64,000 nucleotides of DNA from Pseudorhodoplanes sinuspersici. GTDB taxonomy: Bacteria > Pseudomonadota > Alphaproteobacteria > Rhizobiales > Xanthobacteraceae. The stretch is taken from the NCBI RefSeq assembly GCF_002119765.1, contig NZ_CP021112.1:1482501-1546500 (forward strand). The letters run 5' to 3'. The first letter of the stretch is position 1; every line of letters starts with the position of its first letter. The notes beneath the pieces are model-generated. The model was given only the letters and a program-made list of their open reading frames with translations, had not been told where the DNA came from and did not search any database. Below are positions 20,912 through 29,462 of the stretch, piece by piece. A program made the translations under genes and the position numbers.

Positions 20912-22108
20912 TCATTGCGTCAGGCGCGACAACACCTGCAACGCCGCCTTGGCCCGCACATCGTTCGGATAGATCCTATTCGCCAGCATGACGATGCCGA
21001 TTTTCTTTTCGGGCACGAACGCGACATAGGCGCCGAAGCCGTTGGTCGATCCGGTCTTGTTGACGAGCACATCGCCGCGCGGCGCCATCGGCGGATCGAT
21101 CGCGGTCGCAGGATGCGAATTCGCCCGGCCCATTTGCACCGTGTTGCCGGCAGCCAGCTTCTCCGGCGTCACCGGCCAGGGATATTGCTCCCAGATCAGA
21201 TCCTGAATCAGTTCGCCGGCGCGGAAATAGCCGGTATGGGTCGCCTCCAACGCGCGTGCGACTTTCGGCGGCACAGCGCCGACGCCCATATTCGCTTCGA
21301 GATAGCGAAGCATGTCGACGGCATTCGATTTCACGCCATACGCTTCGATCGCAAGCAAGGCGGGAGACACCCGGCTCGGCTTGTTGTCGCGCGAATATCC
21401 CCACGCGTAGGATTTCATCTCCGCTGCGGGCACGGCGATATAGGTTCGCTTGAGCCCGATTTCGGCGAACAGGCGTTCCGCCAGCGTTTGAAACGGCGCA
21501 CCCATGGCTTTCGCCGTGACCATGCCGAGAAGGCCGACGCTTGGATTGGCATAGACGCGATGGGTGCCGGGCGTGTATTGCGGCTTCCATGACTTGAAAT
21601 AGGCGATGAGCTGCTTTTCGGTCTTCACATCGCCGGGCAATTGCAGCGGGAAACCGCCGGCCGTATGCGTCGCAAGATCGAGCACGCGCACATGGTCGAG
21701 CGCGCTGCCTTTCAATGCGGGCATGACTGCGCTGACGCGCTCCTTCAACGACAGCTTGCCCTCCACCTCGGCATAGGCCGCCAAGGTCGAGGTGAATGTC
21801 TTGCTGATCGAGCCGAGTTCGAACAGCGTGTCTCGCGTGACGGCAACTTTCGGATTGATCGAGGCATCGCCGTACTCGACGAAAGTGCGCTTGCCGTCGA
21901 TCGTCACGCCGACAGCCATTCCGGGAATGGCGTATTGCTTGAGGAGCGGCTTGATCGCGTCGTCGATAACCTGCCGTACCTTGGCGTCCTGATCCTGCGG
22001 CGCGGCGAGGGTGGGAGAGAGGCCGGAAAGGGTGGAGACGAAAAGCGTCGCTGCAATTTTCAGATAAGGTCGCGATGGCAAAGACAGCTCCTGCCGTTCG
22101 ATATGCAT
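20912..22108 (-). CDS. ampC: Class C (AmpC-type) serine beta-lactamase
   Basis: A 398-residue exported hydrolase from ATG 22108, with a signal peptide of about 36 residues (ends PTLAA). All class C landmarks are in place: SISK with the nucleophile Ser near residue 100 (ELGSISKTFT), the YAN triad (VYANPSVGLLG), and KTG near the C-terminus (VNKTGSTNGFGAYVAFVP). Length and spacing match true AmpC enzymes better than the looser beta-lactamase/esterase family. It would act in the periplasm on cephalosporins and penicillins. No ampR regulator is adjacent, so it is probably expressed constitutively or controlled elsewhere. Confidence 0.9.
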   Translation of the reverse strand: MHIERQELSLPSRPYLKIAATLFVSTLSGLSPTLAAPQDQDAKVRQVIDDAIKPLLKQYAIPGMAVGVTIDGKRTFVEYGDASINPKVAVTRDTLFELGSISKTFTSTLAAYAEVEGKLSLKERVSAVMPALKGSALDHVRVLDLATHTAGGFPLQLPGDVKTEKQLIAYFKSWKPQYTPGTHRVYANPSVGLLGMVTAKAMGAPFQTLAERLFAEIGLKRTYIAVPAAEMKSYAWGYSRDNKPSRVSPALLAIEAYGVKSNAVDMLRYLEANMGVGAVPPKVARALEATHTGYFRAGELIQDLIWEQYPWPVTPEKLAAGNTVQMGRANSHPATAIDPPMAPRGDVLVNKTGSTNGFGAYVAFVPEKKIGIVMLANRIYPNDVRAKAALQVLSRLTQ

Positions 22109-22233
22109 TCGTGATGCCTTCGAACGCCTCGGAAGCAAAAATAAGGCGTATGAGAAGAGTTTGCACACGCGTAACGATGATCCCCATTTCCACGATGGCA
22201 TGCGTGAATGAAGTTCACCCCTCAGGCTCGTGA

Positions 22234-22794
22234 TCAGTAGTGGATAAATGTACCGCGCGAGGCGACTTGTTGAATGAGATCGAACTCGTCGCGGTTGGAT
22301 GTGAGCACGGGCAAGCCGGCCTTGGCGGCGGTCAAGAAGATAAGCGCGTCATTGAGACACTCTTTGCGCTGATGGCGTTGATACCCTTGCGCCCGTGCGA
22401 GTGTACCCGCGATCAGGCCGGCCTCGGCCCAAATATCATCGTCGGGTGTCAGCAGCCGCGTTGACGGAAAATGCTCGATGAGATCCAGGTAATAGTCACG
22501 AACTGCTGCCCAACTGGGTCGGGTCGGATCACTGTTCGCAACACCGGTCGTCAATTCCCCAATGCACACTGTGCAGTGAAAGAGGAGGCCTCGATCAAGG
22601 AGGACTTCGACAGCGGCTGGCAATGTGCCGGCCGCCGAATGAATGTAGACATTTGTGTCGGCTAACAGCGCTGCGCGGCCGACACCGGCAATGTCGGCCG
22701 CAGCAACGAGTTCTTGCGGCGGGCGCAATGAGAGTCGGACTTGGTGCTTCTCCGGCTTGATCCGGCGCAGACTGGCACCGAGATCAATAGTCAA
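22234..22794 (-). CDS. PIN-domain protein, probable VapC-type toxin
   Basis: A 186-residue protein whose PIN nuclease domain occupies about residues 42-180, after an N-terminal extension. The acidic metal-binding residues can be placed in LADTNVYIH (Asp), GELTTG (Glu), LNDALIFLTA (Asp) and TSNRDEFD (Asn/Asp). PIN toxins cleave RNA, often tRNA. It overlaps the upstream gene by 11 bases, the usual arrangement for a toxin-antitoxin pair. It is longer than a typical VapC (about 130), because of the extension. Function is inferred from the fold and pairing. Confidence 0.85.
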   Translation of the reverse strand: MTIDLGASLRRIKPEKHQVRLSLRPPQELVAAADIAGVGRAALLADTNVYIHSAAGTLPAAVEVLLDRGLLFHCTVCIGELTTGVANSDPTRPSWAAVRDYYLDLIEHFPSTRLLTPDDDIWAEAGLIAGTLARAQGYQRHQRKECLNDALIFLTAAKAGLPVLTSNRDEFDLIQQVASRGTFIHY

Positions 22795-23077
22795 GCTTGT
22801 GGTCCGGCCCTAGCACGCCGCGGGTAGCCTTGAGGAAAGTGGCTGCTGGATCGGGCTGAGCAAGCATCGCCAGCGCCAAAAGTCCGAGTTCGGTAGGCTT
22901 GCTGGCACCGCTTTGGCGTTTCGCTGCCTCGATCAGTGCCCTTGGTGCACGGAAGCTAACATGTTCGGTCTTCTCCCCATCCAAAAGACCGGCCAAGCGC
23001 GCCTCTTCAAGCACGACGGACGACACCGGCTTCGCCTCCGGCGTCTTGCGTTTAGACCTTGCGACCTTCACACCCAT
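22784..23077 (-). CDS. Probable antitoxin of the PIN toxin (ribbon-helix-helix-like)
   Basis: A 97-residue basic protein starting at ATG 23077 behind AAGGAGCGTAAG, a strong ribosome-binding site; an in-frame start at 23119 has none. The part VSFRAPRALIEAAKRQSGASK looks like a short strand plus two helices of a ribbon-helix-helix DNA-binding domain. The C-terminus would then wrap around the toxin. It precedes and overlaps the PIN gene by 11 bases. The family is not one I recognise by name. Confidence 0.72.
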   Translation of the reverse strand: MGVKVARSKRKTPEAKPVSSVVLEEARLAGLLDGEKTEHVSFRAPRALIEAAKRQSGASKPTELGLLALAMLAQPDPAATFLKATRGVLGPDHKLDY

Positions 23078-23197
23078 CTTACGCTCCTTGTGTGCAAGAT
23101 ATGCCAACTTGTCACACAAATCAAGAGTCCAACCAGCAACTGCCTGGCAGACGAATTGCCGAAGCGGATTGACTGATTGATCACTCGGGGAACACTT

Positions 23198-23270
23198 AAT
23201 AAAAACTCTGCGGATCGATATCCACTTCCAGCTTCAGACTTCCCCGCGTCTTCGGCGCATGGGCAAGCCA
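23198..23270. repeat. Direct repeat of the priA 3' end, distal copy
   Basis: These 73 bases match 24572-24644 with five mismatches; the first 25 are identical (AATAAAAACTCTGCGGATCG and on). Read on the minus strand they encode the C-terminus of PriA (WLAHAPKTRG... to DIDPQSFY) followed by TAA. Beyond the repeat the match to priA fades within a few codons. The pair of repeats, 1374 bases apart, brackets one unknown gene. This looks like a site duplication left by insertion at the priA 3' end. Confidence 0.85.
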
Positions 23271-23340
23271 CCGAATGCCGTCAGTCAAATCGGCGCCAGA
23301 ACTTTCCACATGACACTGCGCGGGCGCACCACACGGACAC

Positions 23341-24540
23341 TTAATCGCCTTGTACAAATTTCTTATAAGATCCTTCAATGAACCGGTTGGGTCTCCACCC
23401 TTTGAGTATTCTGTCCAGCAGGAAGGAGTTCGCGGCACCGGTAGCAAGTCCGGCCGCAGGTCCAGCAATTGTCGCTGCGCCAAGGCCAACACCAGTGGCG
23501 ACAACAAATCTAGTCATCTTTCCAGGCAGCGTTTCAATCCACGACTTCTTTGAGACATCCTTATTGTACGATTGGACGAGACCTACATCAGGGCTAGCGA
23601 CATTGAGCCACTTCTTGAAACACTGCGCCACCTCCAAGAAGTTCAGATATTCGCTAAAGGTCCGCTCGCCGGAATTAATAGCCTCTCTGATAGTTGGAAT
23701 TCCGGGAACAATGATTTCATGGAATAAACTAATATCGTTTTGGCTGATATTTCGACGCAAGAATTCAAAGTGATTCTTCTCCATTATCCTGGAGCTCAGA
23801 GACGATGTTACAGGCTCAGCCATATAGTAAGCGGCGTAGACAGTATCCGCTCTCGCCATTTGTATGTAATTTAAGATGAGCGCCTCGTTGAGCGAGCCAT
23901 CCGATAAAGGGACGATCGTATGAAAAGCTTGATTAAGGTCGTGGAAATTCAAATCGCTGTCGACGAAAAGCTCGCCGTTTGAACCTCTGATAATTCTAAA
24001 GTGAAATGGCAAGAGTGGATCAAATCCCGGCACCAGCTCGATAAGGATTGCACGCACCGCTTTAGACAGAAACGCCTGGTCCTGCACATCCTGTCTTGCG
24101 AAATCAGGAATTATCTTCGATTTTTCCGGCACTCCTCTAAATCGATGAAGCTCAGTTTTATCGGTAAAAATTTTTGAAAGCTTTCGCGTCTCTGCCGAGT
24201 TCCCATGCTCACGAACTAGCGCCTCCTCTATTTCTTCTTGATGACTCTTTAATCGTTTTCCTTTTGCTGTTTGGCTCACATTAAATACGCCGAAATCATG
24301 CGATTGCGGCAAGCCGCTAGTGAGCACACCAAAATTTTCGCGACTATACGCAATTCTAAGCCATTCATTATCGAGAAGCACCTTGAGTAGATCAGCTGAC
24401 AGCAGCCTAGAAAGTGAAACAACGGACGAGCGGTCCAACAGAAGTTGCGTCTGACCATAAAAAAACATCGTCTCAGCTAACAGGCCTAAATCGGCATGAT
24501 GCTTCACACCAACGCGGTATATAAGAGACTTTTCGAACAT
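23341..24540 (-). CDS. Protein of unknown function, cargo of the segment inserted at the priA 3' end
   Basis: A 399-residue protein from ATG 24540, behind GAAGGTC; a TTG at 24573 overlapping the priA stop would add 11 residues. I do not recognise the family. Residues 1-330 look soluble and mixed helix/strand, with few glycines. At about 345-375 there is a glycine/alanine-rich hydrophobic stretch (VATGVGLGAATIAGPAAGLA) followed by LKGWRPNRFIEG and a basic tail, possibly membrane-associating. The gene is visibly AT-richer than its neighbours and uses A/T-ending codons, a sign of transfer. It is the only gene between the two priA-end repeats. Confidence 0.8.
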   Translation of the reverse strand: MFEKSLIYRVGVKHHADLGLLAETMFFYGQTQLLLDRSSVVSLSRLLSADLLKVLLDNEWLRIAYSRENFGVLTSGLPQSHDFGVFNVSQTAKGKRLKSHQEEIEEALVREHGNSAETRKLSKIFTDKTELHRFRGVPEKSKIIPDFARQDVQDQAFLSKAVRAILIELVPGFDPLLPFHFRIIRGSNGELFVDSDLNFHDLNQAFHTIVPLSDGSLNEALILNYIQMARADTVYAAYYMAEPVTSSLSSRIMEKNHFEFLRRNISQNDISLFHEIIVPGIPTIREAINSGERTFSEYLNFLEVAQCFKKWLNVASPDVGLVQSYNKDVSKKSWIETLPGKMTRFVVATGVGLGAATIAGPAAGLATGAANSFLLDRILKGWRPNRFIEGSYKKFVQGD

Positions 24541-24569
24541 GACCTTCAGTCCATAAAATCTTGGCGACT

Positions 24570-26738
24570 TCAATAAAAACTCTGCGGATCGATATCGACT
24601 TCCAGCTTCAAACTGCCCCGCGTCTTCGGCGCATGGGCCAACCAGCCGCGCATGAAGTGTGAGAGATCGTAATTGCGCGGCGATTTGATCAAGAGACGAA
24701 AGCGATAGCGCCCACGCACCACCGCGAGCGGCGCTTCGGCGGGGCCGAGCACGCGCACGCTTTCATCGAGCGGCGACGCCGCTGCGAGCTTGCGCGCGAA
24801 GCTTTCGGTCTCGTGCCGGTCGCCGCCTGAAACGACAATCGCCGCCAGGCGACCGAACGGCGGATAGCCGGTCGCTTCGCGCGAGGCGATTTCGGTGTCG
24901 TAGAACGCCGCGCGATCGCCGGAAATGATCGCACGCATCACCGGATGCTCCGGCTGATGCGTCTGCAGGAAGCCCTGGCCGTAACCGGTTTCGCGGCCGG
25001 CCCGTCCGGCCACCTGATGCAGAAGCTGAAACGTGCGCTCGGCCGCGCGCGGATCGCCATTCGCCAATCCGAGATCGGCATCGACAATGCCGACGAGATT
25101 GAGCTTCGGGAAATGATGGCCCTTGGCCACAAGCTGCGTGCCGATGATGATGTCGAAGCGGCCTTCGGCAACGCCTTCCAGTTCCTCGCGCAGGCGCTCG
25201 ACCGATTCAAACAGGTCGCTCGACAGCACGATGGTGCGCGCCTCCGGAAACAGGTTCGCCACTTCCTCCTGCAGGCGCTCGACGCCAGGGCCGACCGGCG
25301 CGAACGAATCCTTGGCATCGCATTTCGGGCAGACCGCCGGCGGCGGCATCGAGAAGCCGCAATGGTGACAGACGAGGCGGCGCTTGAACCGGTGATCGAC
25401 CAGCCAGGCATCACAATTTTGACACGCCAGCCGGTAGCCGCAGGAGCGGCAGAGCGTCAGCGGAGCATAGCCCCGACGATTGAGGAAAAGAAGCGCTTGC
25501 TCCTTCTTCTCCAGCGCGAGCTTCACGGCTTCTACGAGCATGGGCGCAATGAAGCGATTTCGTGGCGGGCCTTCGGTGCGCAGATCGATCGCCTCGATAT
25601 GCGGCAGATGTTGTCCCCCAAAACGTTCCGGCAATGCGAGCCGCTTGTAGCGGCCGCGCCGAGCATTGACTTCGGTTTCGACCGACGGCGTTGCCGATGC
25701 CAGCACCACGGGAATTTTCGCAAGATGTCCCCGGACAATCGCCATGTCGCGCGCGTGATAATGCACGCCGTCTTCCTGCTTGTAGGCAGGGTCGTGCTCT
25801 TCATCGACGATGATCAGACCAAGGTCGGCATAGGGCAGGAACAACGCCGAGCGCGCGCCGACAATCACCGAAACTTCGTTCTGGGCAATCGCAGACCATG
25901 TGCGCGCGCGCTTGCGCGAACCGAGTTGTGAATGCCATTCGGCGGGGCGCACGCCGAACCGCGCTTCGAAGCGATTGAGGAATTGCGTGGTCAGCGCAAT
26001 TTCCGGCATCAGGATGAGCGTCTGACGCCCTTTGCGGATGTTGTCGGCGATGGCCTCGAAGTAGACTTCGGTCTTGCCGGAGCCGGTGACGCCGTCGACC
26101 AGGAACGCGGAAAATCCGCCGTTCAACGCCTCTTTCAGCGTCTGCGCCGCAACATTCTGCGCATCGGATAATTCCGGAAGATTATGATCAGGATCCGGGA
26201 CTTTCGCCACGGCTTCCGGGGGGATTACGAGGGTTTCCAGCGTTCCTTCGTCGATCAGGCCGTCGATGACGCCCGCCGATACGCCGGCTTCCTGCGCGGC
26301 CTCGCTTTTCAGCCGCGTCATACCATCGGCCAAGGCATTGAGAACGCGGGCCCGCGCCGCCGTCATCCGCTGCGGCTTGGGACCCGCGAGCCGCACGCCG
26401 ACCCGCTCGCGCTCCGGGCCAAGATGCTGGCCCATGCGCAGTGCCATATTCAGCACTGTCCCCCGCGACCCCAGTGTGTAATCGGCCACCCAATCGATGA
26501 ACTGGCGCAACTCCTCACGCAGCGGCGGCACGTCGAGCTTGGCGTCTACATCCTTGAGTTTGTTGTGCAATCCGGGACGCGGATGGCCTTCGCCCCAGAC
26601 CACGCCGGCATATTCATTCGGGCCCAGCGGCACCGCGACGACATCGCCTGGCGCAAGCGTCATCCCCGCGGGAACGCGGTAGGAATAGGCCCGGTCGAGC
26701 GCCACCGGCACCACCACATCGACTATCTTCATCGTCAT
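24570..26738 (-). CDS. priA: Primosomal helicase PriA
   Basis: PriA restarts collapsed replication forks as a 3'-5' DNA helicase. The 722-residue protein starts MTMKIVDVVVPV at 26738; the frame is open further upstream, but that part overlaps xerC and is not PriA-like. The Walker A motif DGVTGSGKTEVYFEAI, the DEEH box (IIVDEEHDPAYKQ) and the zinc-binding cysteine cluster (LCRSCGYRLACQNC and RLVCHHCGF...VCPKC) are intact. The last 24 codons are duplicated at 23198-23270, so the gene end is the target of an insertion that preserved the full protein. It is divergent from xerC, a conserved arrangement. Confidence 0.97.
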   Translation of the reverse strand: MTMKIVDVVVPVALDRAYSYRVPAGMTLAPGDVVAVPLGPNEYAGVVWGEGHPRPGLHNKLKDVDAKLDVPPLREELRQFIDWVADYTLGSRGTVLNMALRMGQHLGPERERVGVRLAGPKPQRMTAARARVLNALADGMTRLKSEAAQEAGVSAGVIDGLIDEGTLETLVIPPEAVAKVPDPDHNLPELSDAQNVAAQTLKEALNGGFSAFLVDGVTGSGKTEVYFEAIADNIRKGRQTLILMPEIALTTQFLNRFEARFGVRPAEWHSQLGSRKRARTWSAIAQNEVSVIVGARSALFLPYADLGLIIVDEEHDPAYKQEDGVHYHARDMAIVRGHLAKIPVVLASATPSVETEVNARRGRYKRLALPERFGGQHLPHIEAIDLRTEGPPRNRFIAPMLVEAVKLALEKKEQALLFLNRRGYAPLTLCRSCGYRLACQNCDAWLVDHRFKRRLVCHHCGFSMPPPAVCPKCDAKDSFAPVGPGVERLQEEVANLFPEARTIVLSSDLFESVERLREELEGVAEGRFDIIIGTQLVAKGHHFPKLNLVGIVDADLGLANGDPRAAERTFQLLHQVAGRAGRETGYGQGFLQTHQPEHPVMRAIISGDRAAFYDTEIASREATGYPPFGRLAAIVVSGGDRHETESFARKLAAASPLDESVRVLGPAEAPLAVVRGRYRFRLLIKSPRNYDLSHFMRGWLAHAPKTRGSLKLEVDIDPQSFY
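24572..24644. repeat. Direct repeat of the priA 3' end, proximal (in-gene) copy
   Basis: This copy forms the actual priA C-terminal codons and stop. It matches 23198-23270 over 73 bases with five mismatches. Under a site-specific insertion model it is either the original gene end or a replacement end brought in by the element; sequence alone does not decide. Confidence 0.85.
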
Positions 26739-26807
26739 AAGGCGGAGACACTCACCCGATTCCGGGCCCTTAAGGAAGGGTGAAGGAAGGCGGTGAGATA
26801 AGGCGGG

Positions 26808-27761
26808 ATGCCAGAACATCAAACAGAGCTGCCCTTCTCGCCTGAGATTTCTGCAGAACTTCTGCGATGGCTGGCCTTTCTCGGCGACCAGAAAAGAATG
26901 TCGCCCAAGACCCTCGAGGCCTACCGGCGCGACGTCACCCAGTTCCTCCTCTTCATGACCGAGCATCTCGGTGAGCAGCCCTCGCTGAGAAATCTCGCCG
27001 CGCTGGCGCCGCGCGATGTGCGCGCCTTCATGGCATCTCGCCGATCGCAAGGCATCGGCGCGCGAACGCTGATGCGGCAACTCGCCGGTGCGCGATCCTT
27101 TGCGCGATTTCTCGAACGCGACGGCAAGGGCAAGGTCGGCGCGCTCAATGCCGTGCGCGCGCCCAAGCTTTCCAAGACCTTGCCAAAACCGCTCACCGTG
27201 CCGTCGGCCCGACGCGTCTCCGACATCGGCCTGCGCGCGGGCGAAGAGCGTGAGCCATGGATCTTCGCGCGTGATGCGGCGGTGCTGGCGCTGCTCTATG
27301 GCTCCGGCCTCCGTATTTCCGAAGCGCTCGGATTGTCCGGCAAAGATGTCCCCGCACCCGGACAAGGCGATACGATTATTGTCACCGGCAAGGGCAACAA
27401 GACGCGCATGGTGCCGGTGCTGCCACAGGTGCTGACGCTGGTGGCCGACTATATCGCACTCTGCCCTTACGATTTATCCGACGACGAACCTCTCTTTGTC
27501 GGCGCCAAGGGCGGACAGTTATCACCCCGCATCATTCAACTGACGATGGAGCGGCTGCGCGGCGCGCTGGGCCTGCCGGATACGGCGACACCGCACGCGT
27601 TACGCCATTCCTTCGCGACGCATCTCTTGTCGCGCGGCGGCGACCTGCGTTCGATCCAGGAATTGCTGGGCCACGCCTCGCTATCGACGACGCAAATCTA
27701 CACCGCGGTCGATACCGAACGGCTGCTCGACGCATATAAGGCCGCGCATCCGCGCGCCTGA
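26808..27761 (+). CDS. xerC: Tyrosine recombinase XerC
   Basis: A 317-residue tyrosine recombinase that resolves chromosome dimers at dif with XerD. The N-terminal SAM-like domain spans about 15-105. The catalytic domain has the first Arg in YGSGLRISEALGLS, and HALRHSFATHLLSRGGD, LLGHASLSTTQIY with the His-x-x-Arg, His and Tyr nucleophile. The next gene on the opposite strand is priA, as in relatives. That conserved location argues for the housekeeping enzyme rather than an element integrase, although XerC could act on the nearby priA-end repeats. Confidence 0.94.
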   Translation: MPEHQTELPFSPEISAELLRWLAFLGDQKRMSPKTLEAYRRDVTQFLLFMTEHLGEQPSLRNLAALAPRDVRAFMASRRSQGIGARTLMRQLAGARSFARFLERDGKGKVGALNAVRAPKLSKTLPKPLTVPSARRVSDIGLRAGEEREPWIFARDAAVLALLYGSGLRISEALGLSGKDVPAPGQGDTIIVTGKGNKTRMVPVLPQVLTLVADYIALCPYDLSDDEPLFVGAKGGQLSPRIIQLTMERLRGALGLPDTATPHALRHSFATHLLSRGGDLRSIQELLGHASLSTTQIYTAVDTERLLDAYKAAHPRA

Positions 27762-27827
27762 AGGCCCTTCATTACCGGCGACAACACGTTTATACGCATG
27801 CGGATATTCGCATCGCGGAGTTATTTC

Positions 27828-28283
27828 ATGCGTCTGATTGCCCTCGTCATATTACTGGCCAGCACACAAACCGCACTCGCCACCGGCGGCTTTTCCTGCA
27901 GCATCGATGACAAGGTCGTGAACTTTGAAGCGGCAGCTGTTGTCAGCCACAGCGTTGGTGAACAGATTCCCCAGGTCAGGGCGGAGCTTGAAATCCGTGC
28001 ACCCGGCACGCCGGACGACCTCCGCAAGCTCGATCTCAGCGAGCATGTGACCCAGAAGTGGTATTACGACCGCGATCTCAAACTACGCTTCTATCGGGAG
28101 CGTGAAGGCGATAAGGCGCATGGCTATGTCGAACTCGTCATTCAAGCTCGGCGCAAAAAAGGCCAGGACGAGACCAGCTATAGTGGCAACTACGTTCTGA
28201 TGGTCCACGATCTCGGCCCGGCTGGCGGCTCGGAAGGCAAGACAACTACGCGGCGCGGCCGCGTGGCCTGCTCGGGCGAATAA
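27828..28283 (+). CDS. Secreted protein of unknown function
   Basis: A 151-residue protein starting at ATG 27828 behind CGGAG. Residues 1-19 are a clear signal peptide (MRLIALVILLASTQTALA). The mature part has two Cys (FSCSIDD near the start, RVACSGE at the end) that could form one disulfide. It is rich in charged residues and predicted beta strands. I do not recognise a family. It stands between xerC and a small unknown gene, in the same direction, without an obvious operon partner. Confidence 0.75.
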   Translation: MRLIALVILLASTQTALATGGFSCSIDDKVVNFEAAAVVSHSVGEQIPQVRAELEIRAPGTPDDLRKLDLSEHVTQKWYYDRDLKLRFYREREGDKAHGYVELVIQARRKKGQDETSYSGNYVLMVHDLGPAGGSEGKTTTRRGRVACSGE

Positions 28284-28352
28284 GACTCAAATTTTCGCCG
28301 GCAACCGGACATCGCCGAAAGCGTTATTATTCCCGTAAGGGAGTTATGCGTC

Positions 28353-28595
28353 ATGAAAAACCATATCATTGCTTTGGTCGAGGCTGTGCGGCTCGCCCGT
28401 CTTGAACTGGATTGTTATCGTGACCCCGATTGCGGCGCTTCGGCCGAATGGACGATCGGCCGGCTGGGCGAACTTCTCGAAAGCAAGGACGTCAACGAGG
28501 CGATGGCTGCACTCGTTCCGGGTGAGGAGAGCCCTTCGATCGTGCCCGAAGAACCGGTGAATCTGAAAGTGCCGTATCCCTGGCGGTCGCATTAG
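28353..28595 (+). CDS. Small conserved-looking protein of unknown function
   Basis: An 80-residue acidic protein (MKNHIIALVEAVRLARLELDC...) starting at ATG 28353 with GGGAG upstream. It has no signal peptide or membrane segment. The N-terminal half is helical; the C-terminal half ends in PVNLKVPYPWRSH. Codon use and GC match the neighbours, which supports a real gene. No function can be suggested. Confidence 0.65.
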   Translation: MKNHIIALVEAVRLARLELDCYRDPDCGASAEWTIGRLGELLESKDVNEAMAALVPGEESPSIVPEEPVNLKVPYPWRSH

Positions 28596-28648
28596 GCAGC
28601 GCTTTCCGCGGGATAAGCGGGAGAAAAAAATCGCGCGCTGACGTATGA

Positions 28649-29413
28649 TTAAACCCGCACCATACCGCCATCGACGTAGATCGTCTGTCCCGTCATGAAA
28701 GCCGCATCGTCGCTCGCAAGAAACGAGACGACGCCGGCAAGATCGCTCGGCACCTGCACGCGCTTGATCGCCTGCAGGTTTGCGAGAGCCAGAAATTCCT
28801 CATCCATGCTCTCGCGGCCAGCACGCGGTTGCCGGCCTTCCGTGCCAGGAGTGCGCGTGAGGCTCGGCGCCACCGCATTCACTGTCACGCCGTCATTGCC
28901 GAATTCGGTGGCGAGCGCGCGCGTCAGACCAACGACACCGCCCTTGCTGGCGATGTAGTGCGTGTATCCTGACGCCACCACATTGAACGTGCTCGACGAG
29001 ATGTTGATCACCCGGCCCCATCCGCGCCGCTTCATCCCCGGCATGAAAGCCTTGGCCGTCAGGAAGACCGCATCGAGATTGAGCGCCATCACACGCCGCC
29101 AATCTGCGAAGGTGATCTGATCGAAGGGTTGGATCGGATAGATGCCAGCATTGTTGACGAGGATGTCGCAACACCCGAACCGCCGGTCGACTTCCATAGC
29201 GAGATAACCGACCGCCTCTTCCGAGGTGATATCACAAATCACCGGCATCGCTTCGCGGCCGGCAGCTTCCACCATCTTCGCCGTCTCATCGCACGGCTTG
29301 ATGTCGACCAGCACGACATGCGCACCGTCCTGCGCAAACCTTTGCGCAAAGGCTTGCCCGAAGCCGACGGCGGCCCCGGTAACGAGTGCAATTTTGTTTT
29401 GCAGTGAGGGCAT
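28649..29413 (-). CDS. Short-chain dehydrogenase/reductase
   Basis: A 254-residue classical SDR. The cofactor motif is TGAAVGFGQAFA (Gly-rich, residues 12-23), with acidic ...VLVDIKPCDE after strand 2, favouring NAD over NADP. The motif LVNNAGIYPIQ, catalytic Ser in INISSSTFN, and Tyr/Lys in GYTHYIASKGG are present, and the tail DGGMVRV is typical. It lies 49 bases downstream of lpdA on the same strand, with a small TTCCCCGC/GCGGGGAA hairpin between them, so it may be the last gene of that operon or separate. The substrate is unknown. Confidence 0.88.
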   Translation of the reverse strand: MPSLQNKIALVTGAAVGFGQAFAQRFAQDGAHVVLVDIKPCDETAKMVEAAGREAMPVICDITSEEAVGYLAMEVDRRFGCCDILVNNAGIYPIQPFDQITFADWRRVMALNLDAVFLTAKAFMPGMKRRGWGRVINISSSTFNVVASGYTHYIASKGGVVGLTRALATEFGNDGVTVNAVAPSLTRTPGTEGRQPRAGRESMDEEFLALANLQAIKRVQVPSDLAGVVSFLASDDAAFMTGQTIYVDGGMVRV

Positions 29414-29462
29414 CTCGCGCTCCAGCGCTTGCTTTCCCCGCCAGAGCGGGGAAGGAGAACCC

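Noticed and set aside
26808-27761. XerC as the integrase of the element at the priA end
   Set aside because: It lies on the other side of priA, outside the repeats, in a position conserved in relatives, and has all the features of the housekeeping recombinase. It might act in trans, but it is not cargo.
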